A DNA stretch of 64,000 bases, taken from positions 1,736,001 to 1,800,000 of the forward strand of contig NZ_JAZDDH010000001.1 of NCBI RefSeq assembly GCF_037081715.1. Reading direction: 5' to 3'. A model generated the notes under the pieces. It did not search any database. It saw nothing but the letters and a program-made list of their open reading frames with translations, and was not told the origin of the DNA. This DNA comes from Halalkalicoccus sp. CG83. GTDB lineage: Archaea > Halobacteriota > Halobacteria > Halobacteriales > Halalkalicoccaceae. Shown here piece after piece: positions 25,932 to 33,799 of the stretch. A program made the position numbers and the translations under genes. How positions within the stretch are numbered: position 1 is the stretch's first letter; the number at the start of each line of letters is the position of its first letter.

Positions 25932-26731
25932 GCGCCCCACCCCTCGCGGATCGCCTCGAACTGCTCGGGATCGTGGCCGTAGACGACCTCCGCGTCGTGT
26001 CTCCGCTGGAGCTCCTCGATCCGCCGGAGGCTCTCGAACCAGGGCCGCTTCCCCCAGAGCAGCCCCGCGCCGAGCGGGATCTCCTCCTCGAAGTTCGGCG
26101 CCTGATACACCTGGTCGCCGGTGAAGACGAGCGTTCCCTCCTCGAGGTGGATGACGGTTCCGGTGAGCCCCGGCGTGTGACCGGGGAAGCGGACGAACTC
26201 GACGTCCTCGAAGCGCCGTTCGCGGTCCTCGTGAAGCAACTCCCAGTTCAGGTCGTGATCGAAGTCCCCGAGGACGTAGGCCGCGCTCCCCTCGTCGGTC
26301 TTCGCGCTGCGGTAGGCGAACTCGAGCTCCCGCTCGTGGACGAAGACCGGCACGTCGGTGCCGTCGAAGAACTCCAACCCGCCGGCGTGATCGAGGTGGA
26401 GGTGGGTCTGAAAGACGTAGTCGATGTCGTCGATGCCGAAGCCCGCCGCCTCGAGGTCGTCGTCGAGCCGGTGTTCGTCGGCGTCGTACGGGTAGAACGC
26501 CTGCCACAGCGGTTCCGGCCAGTGGCCGTCGAGCGCGTCGTGATGCGAGCCGGTGTCCCAGAGGATCGTCCCCTCGGGGTGATCGATCACGAGGTTCCAG
26601 ACCGGAATCTCGCCGTAGTCCGTCTCCGGGTTCGGTTCGTCGTGCGTGCCGAGCGTGTGCCCCTCCATCATGTAGTTGAGGTCACACTCGAGGTTTCCCC
26701 GATCGATGACGTGGACGGTAGCGTCGACCAT
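25928..26731 (-). CDS. N-acyl-homoserine-lactonase-like MBL-fold hydrolase
   Basis: A 267-residue metallo-beta-lactamase-fold protein of the AHL lactonase (AiiA/AttM) group: zinc motif H110-L-H112-L-D114-H115-AGG, FPGHTPG, FTGDQVYQ and the C-terminal YGHDPEQF. It should open lactone rings; the natural substrate is unknown, and sugar or gamma-lactones are as likely as acyl-homoserine lactones. TATTATGA lies about 25 bases upstream of the ATG (leaderless). Its stop overlaps the start of the iron-type dehydrogenase, paralleling the attKLM logic of lactonase plus dehydrogenase for gamma-butyrolactone. Confidence 0.85.
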   Translation of the reverse strand: MVDATVHVIDRGNLECDLNYMMEGHTLGTHDEPNPETDYGEIPVWNLVIDHPEGTILWDTGSHHDALDGHWPEPLWQAFYPYDADEHRLDDDLEAAGFGIDDIDYVFQTHLHLDHAGGLEFFDGTDVPVFVHERELEFAYRSAKTDEGSAAYVLGDFDHDLNWELLHEDRERRFEDVEFVRFPGHTPGLTGTVIHLEEGTLVFTGDQVYQAPNFEEEIPLGAGLLWGKRPWFESLRRIEELQRRHDAEVVYGHDPEQFEAIREGWGA

Positions 26732-26868
26732 GGCGCCGTGCTACACCACCGTCCGTCATAATAGTACGGCAGGCACTCACGAACGAGACGACCCGCTGCA
26801 GGCACCTGCCACGTCTAGGCTTTCCTGCATGGACGCGGTAGGTTCGTCCATCCGACGAAGATGATCTA

Positions 26869-27504
26869 ATGAGCGTCACCATCGAAGCCCAAGTCGACGC
26901 GGACGAGTTCGAGTTCGGCCGCGTGATCGAATCCGTCGAAGCCGATCGGATCGAACTGGAGACGATAATCCCGATCGGCGAACAGGCGCTACCGCTGATC
27001 GAGGTCCACGACGAGGACCATCGCGCGCTCGTGGAGCAGCTTCGCGAACACGCGGTAGTAGCAGCGGTCCACGTCGTCGAGGAGTACGACGACCGCGGCG
27101 TCTACGCGATCGAGTGGCACGAGGATCCGGATACGTTCTTCAAGTCGATTCGCGATCAGGACGCCCAAATACTGAACGCGGTCAGACCGAACGCACACTG
27201 GGAGTTCGAGATACGCTTCCCGTCCCAGGAGGCGCTCACGGCGTTCCGGAAGGAGACCGATCAGGACGGGTTCGGCCTCGAGGTGGTCCGAGTCTCCCAG
27301 ACCGGCCGACCGACGAGGAATCCGGAGGAGGGGCTCTCGGAGCCACAGCGCGAGGCGTTAGATCTCGCGGTCGCTCGCGGTTACTACTCCATTCCGCGAA
27401 AGGCGACGACCGCCGAGTTAGCCGACGAGCTCGGAATCTCCGATCAGGCCGTCGTCGAACGGCTACGGCGGGCGACGATCACACTGGCCAAAGAGGAGCT
27501 TTGA
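26869..27504 (+). CDS. Bat-type HTH transcriptional regulator
   Basis: A 211-residue regulator with an N-terminal bacterio-opsin-activator-like sensor fold (about 1-150) and a C-terminal HTH_10 (Bat) domain: LSEPQREALDLAVARGYYS, IPRKATTAELADELGIS, then QAVVERLRRATITLA. One of the many paralogous regulators of haloarchaea; target unknown. It is transcribed away from the lactonase gene, sharing a 137-bp intergenic region, so it may control it. Confidence 0.85.
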   Translation: MSVTIEAQVDADEFEFGRVIESVEADRIELETIIPIGEQALPLIEVHDEDHRALVEQLREHAVVAAVHVVEEYDDRGVYAIEWHEDPDTFFKSIRDQDAQILNAVRPNAHWEFEIRFPSQEALTAFRKETDQDGFGLEVVRVSQTGRPTRNPEEGLSEPQREALDLAVARGYYSIPRKATTAELADELGISDQAVVERLRRATITLAKEEL

Positions 27505-27603
27505 CGCCCCGTCTCGGCCACGGAACGCTCCGGTGTCGACCGGCTTCGCGATCTCATTCGGACGGGCGACGTATCGAGACGACTGTCCCGTTCGTCGATC
27601 GTC

Positions 27604-27765
27604 TCACGCGTTCGCTACGGGATACTCGATAGTCAGCGACTCGATGTCGTGGCCGCACTCGTAGTGGTGTTCGACGGCTAGCTCGCTCACCTCCTGGCGG
27701 GAACGGTGTTCCTCGGTGGTCGCCTCCCACCCGCACTCGATGCAGTAGTTCCTGTAGTACTCCAC
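27604..27765 (-). CDS. Zinc-ribbon microprotein, 53 residues
   Basis: GTG at 27765 opens a 53-residue acidic peptide beginning VEYYRNYCIECGWEAT and containing HHYECGHDIESLTIEYP before the TGA at 27604. The CxxC plus a later C..H spaced by about 29 residues makes a likely one-zinc ribbon, and the sequence is in good haloarchaeal codons. An in-frame stop lies 33 bases upstream and no ATG exists between, so GTG is the only good start. Haloarchaea have many such microproteins, some with roles in swarming and biofilm formation; this one is unassigned. Confidence 0.65.
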   Translation of the reverse strand: MEYYRNYCIECGWEATTEEHRSRQEVSELAVEHHYECGHDIESLTIEYPVANA

Positions 27766-27938
27766 GTGATGGATAGCGTCCGAACGTCCCTGAAATCAAC
27801 GGTGGTAGACCAAGGACGCCTTCTCACGGTGCGAGGACGGGGAGATCGGCGGCTCTCCGATCCCGGGACGTCCCGATCAGCCGCCGTCGGATTCGGTGGG
27901 GTCGTCGTCCGTCTCCTGCCCACCCTTCTCGCCGTCGT

Positions 27939-28955
27939 TCACGTCCGTGTCGTCGGTCCCGTCACCGGTTTCGCCGCACTGCTGGTCGAGTCGTTGGATT
28001 CTCCGCCCTCGGTCTCGTTCCCGGACTCCTGCGCGACGCCGTCGCCCTCCTGCTCGCCGTTACCGTCGCTGACGTCCGTTCCCTCGGATCCCGTCGACTC
28101 CTCAGTCCCGTTCTCGTCGGTTTCGTTTTCCGGCTCCGCGCTCGCTGCCGTCGGCTCCTCGGTTTCGTTGTCGGATCCCTCCGTGGCGTCGTCCGTACTA
28201 CCGTCGCTCGAGTCGGACGTCTCCGGTTCCTCCGTATCGGTGTCGTTCTGGCCGTCGCCGGTCGCGGTCGCGTTCGCGTCACCGTCGCCATCGCCCTCGT
28301 CGGGCGCATCCGAAGCGTCACCGTCGTCGTCCTCACTCGTGGTCCCACCGTTTTCACCGGTGTTCGCGTCGTCTCCGTCGGTGCCTGCGTCGTTCGCGTC
28401 GGTCGCGGTGTCGTCTCCATCGCCGTCCGCATCTGCACTGCCTGCGTCGTCCTCGCCGTTCCCGTCAGAGCCGTCAGTGGCCGCGTCCTCCCCGCCTGCG
28501 TCGTCGCTCGTGGTGTCGTCGGCAGCGCCGTCGCCGGCACCGGAACTCTCCTCGCCGGCGTCGTCGCCCTCGGTGCCGTCCGAGGACGCCTCGGACGTCC
28601 CGTCGTCCTGGACCGGGGCGGCGTCCTCGTCCGCATCACCCTCGTCGGTCTCGTCCGAGTCGGGCGGCGGTGTGTCGGCTCCCTCGTTGCCCTCGTCGCC
28701 GTTCGTCCCGGCGTCCTCAACCGCGTCGGAGTCGTCCTCGTCGGGTTCGCCGTTCCGCTCCTGGCTTCCCTGCGCTCCGTCCGACACGTTCGCCGCGCTG
28801 CCGTCGGCGTCGTCACCGTCGACCGGACCCGAGAACGACGGGAACGTGTGGAGGATCCCGCCGACCGAGACGATCGTCGCCGTGACGACGAACATCATGC
28901 CGGCGAAGACGAGGAAGTCCCGGCCGGTGAGCTGGTCGGCCTCGGCGCTGCTCAT
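27939..28955 (-). CDS. Single-pass membrane protein with long acidic low-complexity tail (C-terminus frameshifted)
   Basis: A 338-residue protein in the open frame. A short N-terminus is followed by one membrane helix (DFLVFAGMMFVVTATIVSVGG, about 12-32) and then ~290 residues made almost only of Asp, Glu, Gly, Ser, Thr, Asn and Ala, presumably extracellular. The frame ends with an atypical AAKPVTGPTTRT, while the neighbouring frame continues the same acidic composition from about 27974 to a TGA at 27877. A missing G near 27972-27977 would join them. The reading is therefore probably truncated by a sequencing error or mutation. Function unknown; surface hydration or filament protein is possible. 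Confidence 0.65.
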   Translation of the reverse strand: MSSAEADQLTGRDFLVFAGMMFVVTATIVSVGGILHTFPSFSGPVDGDDADGSAANVSDGAQGSQERNGEPDEDDSDAVEDAGTNGDEGNEGADTPPPDSDETDEGDADEDAAPVQDDGTSEASSDGTEGDDAGEESSGAGDGAADDTTSDDAGGEDAATDGSDGNGEDDAGSADADGDGDDTATDANDAGTDGDDANTGENGGTTSEDDDGDASDAPDEGDGDGDANATATGDGQNDTDTEEPETSDSSDGSTDDATEGSDNETEEPTAASAEPENETDENGTEESTGSEGTDVSDGNGEQEGDGVAQESGNETEGGESNDSTSSAAKPVTGPTTRT

Positions 28956-29054
28956 CGATCGCCTCCGAACGTGGGGTCCGTCGTGTGGCACTCCACTGTC
29001 GTTAGTACCCCTTTCGGCGACGGCTATTTGTAGGTGACTACCTCCGTCGCCGCC

Positions 29055-29195
29055 TCACCGGCGGGCCGGCGCCCCGTTCACGATCGCCGTCATCTCCATG
29101 CAGGTCGGACAGCCGTACACCTCACCGTCGTTCCCCGCGAAGACCCGCTGGAATCGAGCGGTCACGTGCTCGCCGCATGTGGCACAAGTTGGCAT
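29055..29195 (-). CDS. Zinc-ribbon microprotein with two CxxC motifs, 46 residues
   Basis: ATG at 29195 gives a 46-residue protein: MPTCATCGEHVTARFQRVF, then YGCPTCMEMTAI and a basic tail ending PARR. The pair CATC/CPTC separated by about 25 residues is a classic zinc ribbon, and the layout resembles the haloarchaeal DUF7563 family (not confirmed). Codon use is typical. It lies between the acidic membrane protein and the Gfo/Idh gene, all on the minus strand, but is probably separately transcribed. Confidence 0.75.
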   Translation of the reverse strand: MPTCATCGEHVTARFQRVFAGNDGEVYGCPTCMEMTAIVNGAPARR

Positions 29196-29278
29196 TCCAC
29201 TGCCCACCTACTACGGACTCGGTTATCAACTTCTCCCCTCGGGATCGCGACAGAAACGGTCTCCGTTCTCGGAGGCGG

Positions 29279-30346
29279 TCACTCGACCCGAACCGACGAT
29301 CCCTCCTCGCTGGAACGGTAGATCGCGTCGATCACTCGCTGGACGGTCAGTGCCTGCTCGACCGTGTTCAGCTCGGGCGTCTCGCCGCTGGCGACGCTCT
29401 CCACGAACAGCTTGTCGGTCGCCGCCCACCCCGTCTCGGGGAGGCTCCCCTCGAGCTCCGAGCGGACGAAGTGATCGGTCCCCTGCCGGCCGGTATCGAA
29501 CAGCCGGAGGTCGTCCTCGCCGAGTTTCAGCTTCGCCCCCGCGTCGGTCCCCCGGATGGTGAACTCGTTGGTCGGCTCCTGGGAGGCCGCCCACGCGACC
29601 TCGAGCGAGATCGTTTTCCCGCCCGCACACCGGACCAGCGCGGTCACCGAGTCCTCGACGTTGAACTCCCCGCCGCCGTCGACTCCCCAGTCCTCGGGGT
29701 CGGCGTAGTCGTCGCGGGTGGCGAAGTTCGATCGGGTGATCCCCATGACCTCCTCGACCTCCGGGAAGTCGAGCACGTAGAGCGCGAAGTCGATGGCGTG
29801 GACGCCGATGTCGACGAGCGCGCCGCCGCCGGCCAGCTCGCGGTCGGTGAACCACGATCCCAGCCCGGGGACGCCCCGCCAGCGGACGTAGTTGCCCTGG
29901 ACGTGGGTCACCTCGCCGAAGCGACCCTCCTCCTGGTAGCCCTTGAACATCTCGGCGGCCGCGGTGATCCGATTGTGGAAGTTCACCGCGCAGAACCCCT
30001 CGGACTCGCGGGCGACCTCGGTGATCCGTTCGGCGCTCTCGAGGGTGTGAGCCAGCGGCTTCTCACATAACACGTCCAGCCCGCGTTCGAGAGCGGCGAC
30101 GACCGCCGGCTCGTGGATCTTGTTGGGCACGGAGACCGCGACCGCGTCGAGCTCCTCCTCCTCGTACATCGCCTCGAAGTCCTCGTAGGTCGCCGCGCCG
30201 AAACGCGTACCGAACGTCTCGCGCACCTCGTCGTCGAGGTCCGCGCCGGCGACCACGTCGTGACCGAACTCGCTGACGTTCTCGGCGTGAACCTGGCCCA
30301 TGAACCCGAGACCGACGACGCCGATGCGAACGGAGGAGAAATCCAT
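29279..30346 (-). CDS. Gfo/Idh/MocA family oxidoreductase
   Basis: A 355-residue NAD(P)-dependent oxidoreductase. N-terminal Rossmann motif GVVGLGFMGQVHA (9-21), the conserved CEKPLAH near residues 92-98, and the C-terminal catalytic DIGVHAIDFALY segment. Haloarchaeal relatives act on sugars such as glucose, xylose or inositols, but the substrate cannot be predicted. Start at 30346 follows a TACTTATC box about 28 bases upstream (leaderless); the longer ORF crosses that promoter. Confidence 0.88.
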   Translation of the reverse strand: MDFSSVRIGVVGLGFMGQVHAENVSEFGHDVVAGADLDDEVRETFGTRFGAATYEDFEAMYEEEELDAVAVSVPNKIHEPAVVAALERGLDVLCEKPLAHTLESAERITEVARESEGFCAVNFHNRITAAAEMFKGYQEEGRFGEVTHVQGNYVRWRGVPGLGSWFTDRELAGGGALVDIGVHAIDFALYVLDFPEVEEVMGITRSNFATRDDYADPEDWGVDGGGEFNVEDSVTALVRCAGGKTISLEVAWAASQEPTNEFTIRGTDAGAKLKLGEDDLRLFDTGRQGTDHFVRSELEGSLPETGWAATDKLFVESVASGETPELNTVEQALTVQRVIDAIYRSSEEGSSVRVE

Positions 30347-30424
30347 GTACGAACCGTCGCCCCACTGCCGATAAGTATCTGACCATATCGAAAGACACCT
30401 GTCCGACCCGATCCGACCGCGACC

Positions 30425-30676
30425 ATGGGCGATCCGGCCACCGTCACCGTCTACTCCCGAGAGGACTGTCACCTCTGCGAGGAGGCGATCGAGACGATCG
30501 AGCGCGTCGCGAGCGGGGTCGATCGCCGCGTCGAGATCAGCGAGGTCGACGTCGACGACGACCCGGAACTGGCGACGACGTACGGCGAGCGCGTCCCCTA
30601 CGTGCTCGTCGATGACCGACCCGCGTTCAAGTTCAGGGTCGACGCCGACGAGCTCGAACGCCGACTACGCCGGTAG
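30425..30676 (+). CDS. Glutaredoxin/thioredoxin-like protein
   Basis: An 83-residue thioredoxin-fold protein with dithiol CHLC (residues 15-18) in VYSREDCHLCEEA, and the cis-Pro region RVPYVLVDDRPAFKF. It matches the small glutaredoxin-like family related to DUF836. Probably a cytosolic thiol-disulfide carrier. Divergent from the Gfo/Idh gene by 78 bp. Confidence 0.85.
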   Translation: MGDPATVTVYSREDCHLCEEAIETIERVASGVDRRVEISEVDVDDDPELATTYGERVPYVLVDDRPAFKFRVDADELERRLRR

Positions 30677-30706
30677 GACGCGCTCGGTCTCGTTTCCGGT
30701 CGAGGA

Positions 30707-31669
30707 CTACGTCCACAGCTCGTAGAGGTCGTCGCGAACCGGCTCCGTGATCCGTTCGCCGTCGAGCTCCAGCGCCGGCTCGCCTGCGACGACCTCGCCG
30801 ACGACGGCGGCGTCGATCCCCGCCGTCTCGAGGTCGGCGAGTGCCCGATCGACCCGCTCGGCGGGAACCGACGCGAGCAGCGCGCCGGAGCCGAAGATCC
30901 GGAGCGGATCGACGCCCATCGCCTCGCAGATGTGAGCCGTGGGCTCGCGGATCGGCACGCGCTCGCGCTCGACTCGCGCGAGCGCTCCGGACGCGACGGC
31001 GAGCTCGAGCGTCCCGTCGATCACGCCGCCCTCGGTCGGGTCGTGAAGCGCGCTCGCGTGCTCGCGGAGGACCCGCGCGTCGGGGCGGACGCTCAGCTCC
31101 TCGAACAGCGCCGCCCCCCTATCGAGGAGGTCACCGGGTAGGTCCTCCTCGAGCTCCGCGCGGAAGTCGGTCGCCAGGATCGCCGTCCCCTCGATCCCCG
31201 CGCCCTTCGTCAGCAGCAGCTTCTCGCCGGGCGAGGCGCCGCCCGTCGGGAGGTACTCGTCGGCCAGTCCGAGACAGGTCAGCGCGAGCAGCGGTCGGTC
31301 GCGCTCGGGGGCGTACTCGGTGTGGCCGCCGACGATGGCGACGTCTGCCTCGCGGGCCGCGCCGTCGAGCTGCTCGACGACCGCCTCCAACACCGCGGAA
31401 TCGTCGTCGGGAAGGAGGAGCGCGACGGTCAACCAGCGCGGGTCCGCCCCCGAGGCGGCGACGTCGTTGCAGGCGACGTTGACGCCGATCTGTCCGATCC
31501 GGTCGGCCGCGAGCGAGACGGGATCGGTGTTGACGACGAGCAGTCGCTCGCCGATCCGGATCGCCGCCGCGTCCTCGCCGTACGACGGGCCCACCACGAC
31601 GTCCTCGTCGGGAGCGCCGGTCCGGGACAGGACGGTCTCGAGGCGCTCCGGATCGACTTTCCCGATCAT
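30707..31669 (-). CDS. AIR synthase-related protein (PurM/HypE-like)
   Basis: A 320-residue protein with the two PurM-type domains: N-terminal GEDAAAIRIGERLLVVNTDP and VACNDVAASGADPRW, C-terminal SGALLASVPAERV. It belongs to the archaeal AIR-synthase-related group near HypE and ThiL; it is not the purine enzyme PurM. No hydrogenase or thiamine genes lie nearby, so its reaction is unknown, but an ATP-dependent step is expected. Start at 31669 (MIGKVDPERLE); an in-frame ATG 48 bases upstream is possible. Confidence 0.75.
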   Translation of the reverse strand: MIGKVDPERLETVLSRTGAPDEDVVVGPSYGEDAAAIRIGERLLVVNTDPVSLAADRIGQIGVNVACNDVAASGADPRWLTVALLLPDDDSAVLEAVVEQLDGAAREADVAIVGGHTEYAPERDRPLLALTCLGLADEYLPTGGASPGEKLLLTKGAGIEGTAILATDFRAELEEDLPGDLLDRGAALFEELSVRPDARVLREHASALHDPTEGGVIDGTLELAVASGALARVERERVPIREPTAHICEAMGVDPLRIFGSGALLASVPAERVDRALADLETAGIDAAVVGEVVAGEPALELDGERITEPVRDDLYELWT

Positions 31670-31813
31670 CACCCCCACCCAGGGGTCGGTCGCTTGTATG
31701 TCATGCGGTCGGCGCATCGCCCGCCGACGTCGCCGCGGAACGTATCGGAAAACGTATGCATGTATGACGGATAGCTGACTCAGATTCAAGACGGTGGAAT
31801 CGAGAGGGAGGGT

Positions 31814-32167
31814 ATGGACTCGCTCGGAGACCAAGCCCGACGGCGTTCCTCGGGGGGCCGCTCTTCCAGGCGGCGCTCGACGGGGGACACCGGCGGGACG
31901 TTACGACTCGCAAACAGAATCCTGCTCCTCTCGGGAGCGTTGTTGTTCGTCAACGGGATCACGATCACACTCATCACCGCACTCATACCCGTCGCGATCA
32001 GCAGCGCCTTCGTCGCCACGTTCGTCACTAGCATCCTCGTCGCCGGCTACGCCACGGCGCGTTCGCCGGGACGCCCCGCCGCGCTCCGGGCGGTGATCCG
32101 GCCGCTGGTGACGACGCTGCGGTCGCGGTCACGGGACCGCTCCCCGCGCCGCCAGGGCGGGCTCTGA
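31814..32167 (+). CDS. Small membrane protein of unknown function
   Basis: A 117-residue protein with a basic Arg/Ser-rich N-terminus (about 30 residues), two adjacent hydrophobic helices (NRILLLSGALLFVNGITITL and ALIPVAISSAFVATFVTSIL) and a basic C-terminal tail. The positive flanks place both ends in the cytosol. Not recognised. The fluoride channel genes start 46 bases downstream, and a T5 run (32185-32189) lies between. Confidence 0.6.
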   Translation: MDSLGDQARRRSSGGRSSRRRSTGDTGGTLRLANRILLLSGALLFVNGITITLITALIPVAISSAFVATFVTSILVAGYATARSPGRPAALRAVIRPLVTTLRSRSRDRSPRRQGGL

Positions 32168-32212
32168 CCGGATTCGACGCGCTCTTTTTCCCGGTCCGCG
32201 CTACTCGACGTG

Positions 32213-32596
32213 ATGGATCAGCAACGGCCCTCGCGCCGCCTCGAGACGCTCGCTTTAGTGGCCGCCGGCGGCTTTCTGGGGTCGATCGCCCGTTACGGCG
32301 TGGCACTGCTCGTACCGGGACTGGCCGGGACCTTCGTCGTCAACGCCACCGGGAGCGCGGCCCTCGGGTACGTTCTCTACACCGCGACCACCACCGAGCG
32401 CATCCCTCGTCGTGTGCGCCTGTTGGCCGCGACCGGATTTCTCTCCTCGTATACCACCTACAGCACGTTCGCCCTCGAGACGCTCGGCGTCCATCCGGTC
32501 GTGGGGCTGGCGAACGTCATCGGGAGCTACGCCTGTGGCTTCGGGGCCGCCCTGTTCGGCAGGCGAATCGCGCTCGGAGGGCGGCGATGGCGATGA
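32213..32596 (+). CDS. crcB: Fluoride exporter CrcB, subunit 1
   Basis: A 127-residue four-helix Fluc/CrcB fluoride channel subunit. Signature elements are GGFLGSIARYG, the pore Asn in FVVNATGSAALGY, and the STFALETL phenylalanine-box region. The ATG at 32213 is preferred to the GTG three bases earlier. It overlaps the second crcB by ten bases, so two homologous subunits are made together, as in heterodimeric Fluc pairs with opposite membrane orientation. Confidence 0.92.
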   Translation: MDQQRPSRRLETLALVAAGGFLGSIARYGVALLVPGLAGTFVVNATGSAALGYVLYTATTTERIPRRVRLLAATGFLSSYTTYSTFALETLGVHPVVGLANVIGSYACGFGAALFGRRIALGGRRWR

Positions 32597-32949
32597 TCGA
32601 GGCGGTCCTGGTCGGCGTCGGCGGTGCCGTCGGCGCGACCGCGCGGTATCTCGTCGGCACGTTCGTCCAGCCCGCGGAGCGACGCTTCCCCGTCGGTACG
32701 CTCGTCGTGAACGTCCTCGGAAGCTTCGTCCTCGCGTTGGTCGCGTTCCTCGGTGTCCCCTCCGACCTCTTCCTGCTCGTCGGGGTCGGCGCCTGTGGGG
32801 CGTTCACCACCTTCTCGTCGTTCTCGGTCGACACCCTTCGGCTCTGGGAGAGCGACCGGCCCGGACTGGCCGCGGTATACGCGCTCTCGACCCTGATGCT
32901 CGCGACCGGCGCGGTCGCGACGGCGGGCCTCCTCGTCGGTCCGGCGTAA
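32587..32949 (+). CDS. crcB: Fluoride exporter CrcB, subunit 2
   Basis: A 120-residue CrcB paralogue: GGAVGATARYLVG, pore Asn in LVVNVLGSFVLA, and TTFSSFSVDTL. It overlaps the end of the first subunit by ten bases and is translationally coupled to it. Two ATGs (32587 and 32593) are possible starts. Together they form a passive F- exit channel in the cytoplasmic membrane. No fluoride riboswitch was seen upstream, as expected, since archaeal examples here are unusual. Confidence 0.92.
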   Translation: MAMIEAVLVGVGGAVGATARYLVGTFVQPAERRFPVGTLVVNVLGSFVLALVAFLGVPSDLFLLVGVGACGAFTTFSSFSVDTLRLWESDRPGLAAVYALSTLMLATGAVATAGLLVGPA

Positions 32950-32989
32950 GTAGTCGGGTTTTTACGTACGGGCTCCGCTGATGGAGGAT

Positions 32990-33286
32990 ATGGCCACGGA
33001 CGAGGTTCCGGAGCAACTCGCAGCGCTCGCCGAGAAGATAGCGACCGAGTACCGCGACTCCGAGTACGACATCGCTCGCGCGCTCGCGGCGACCGAGGAC
33101 GGCGAGGGACTGTCGATCGAGGAGCTCGCAGAGGAGACGGGCTACACCGAGCGGACGATCAAGAAGCGGGTCGGGACACTGGAGGAGGAACTCGGGGGCG
33201 ACCCCCTGCTCCGGCGCGACGAGGACGACCGTCCGGTGCTTCACCCGGAGCTCGCGGCGGCGATCAGGGCCCGCGACGAGTCGTAA
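32990..33286 (+). CDS. Small HTH DNA-binding protein
   Basis: A 98-residue soluble protein with helices DEVPEQLAALAEKIATEYRD and a wHTH (SIEELAEETGYTERTIKKRV, then TLEEELGGDPLLRRD). Conserved in type among haloarchaeal small regulators; the target is unknown. I start at 32990 because GGGTTTTTACG at about 32956-32966 would place the transcript start close to this ATG; the ATG at 32981 is the alternative. Confidence 0.65.
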   Translation: MATDEVPEQLAALAEKIATEYRDSEYDIARALAATEDGEGLSIEELAEETGYTERTIKKRVGTLEEELGGDPLLRRDEDDRPVLHPELAAAIRARDES

Positions 33287-33349
33287 CTCCGCGACGAGTC
33301 GGTTTCACGAGGCGTGGAACCGCCCAACGAGAGCGGCCCGCGGGCGTTC

Positions 33350-33636
33350 TGGGTGATCCATCGACGGATCACCGGGTACGAAAGGATGGCGGAACACCGC
33401 CATCGAGAGTGCGATGGGGAGGGGTGGCCTCTGACAGGCACAACGCCGTCGTTTCGACGGCAATCGTCCCGACGAGCGCCGATCATATATGCTTTCTGTC
33501 TTTCGAAACGTGAAGTTAACGGGATAGGTGAGGTAGAGACGGTGGCTCGCAGGTCTGGATCGAAAACACAGGAACGGGGTCGTAGTAGGTGACCCCGGCT
33601 CATCCACCCGTGGTTTTCGCTGGCGGCCACCAGCAC
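33350..33636 (-). ncRNA. Candidate structured RNA with five hairpins
   Basis: The 510-bp gap between the HTH gene and the transporter holds five perfect stem-loops: 33352-33373 (8-bp stem GGTGATCC), 33385-33404 (8-bp stem GATGGCGG), 33445-33461 (7-bp stem GCCGTCG), 33575-33597 (7-bp stem CGGGGTC) and 33619-33634 (5-bp stem GCTGG). A TATA-like element at 33658-33665 read on the minus strand would start a transcript near 33636, just before the first hairpin; a second, symmetrical CATATATG lies at 33484-33491. I see no convincing protein frame. It does not show the conserved elements I know of RNase P or SRP RNA. The strand is uncertain. Confidence 0.3.
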
Positions 33637-33799
33637 GAGGAACTGGACGGTCCAGGGTTATATAGATGCCTGAATGACAGCCGGTTACAAGAGTCGCGTC
33701 CGGCGGTCGTCGCCGACGGCAGCCGTATGACGCGATGATATTCGTCCATTTTATACGCGGCGGCCGCGCGGTGTTCCGTATGTACACGAACGGTTCCCG

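Noticed and set aside
28000-28850. Tandem repeat or CRISPR-like array
   Set aside because: The repetitive look comes from Asp/Glu/Gly/Ser/Thr codons in one coding frame; there are no constant-length repeats or spacers.
32170-32212. Fluoride riboswitch upstream of the crcB pair
   Set aside because: The 45-bp gap is too short and shows no crcB-motif pseudoknot elements.
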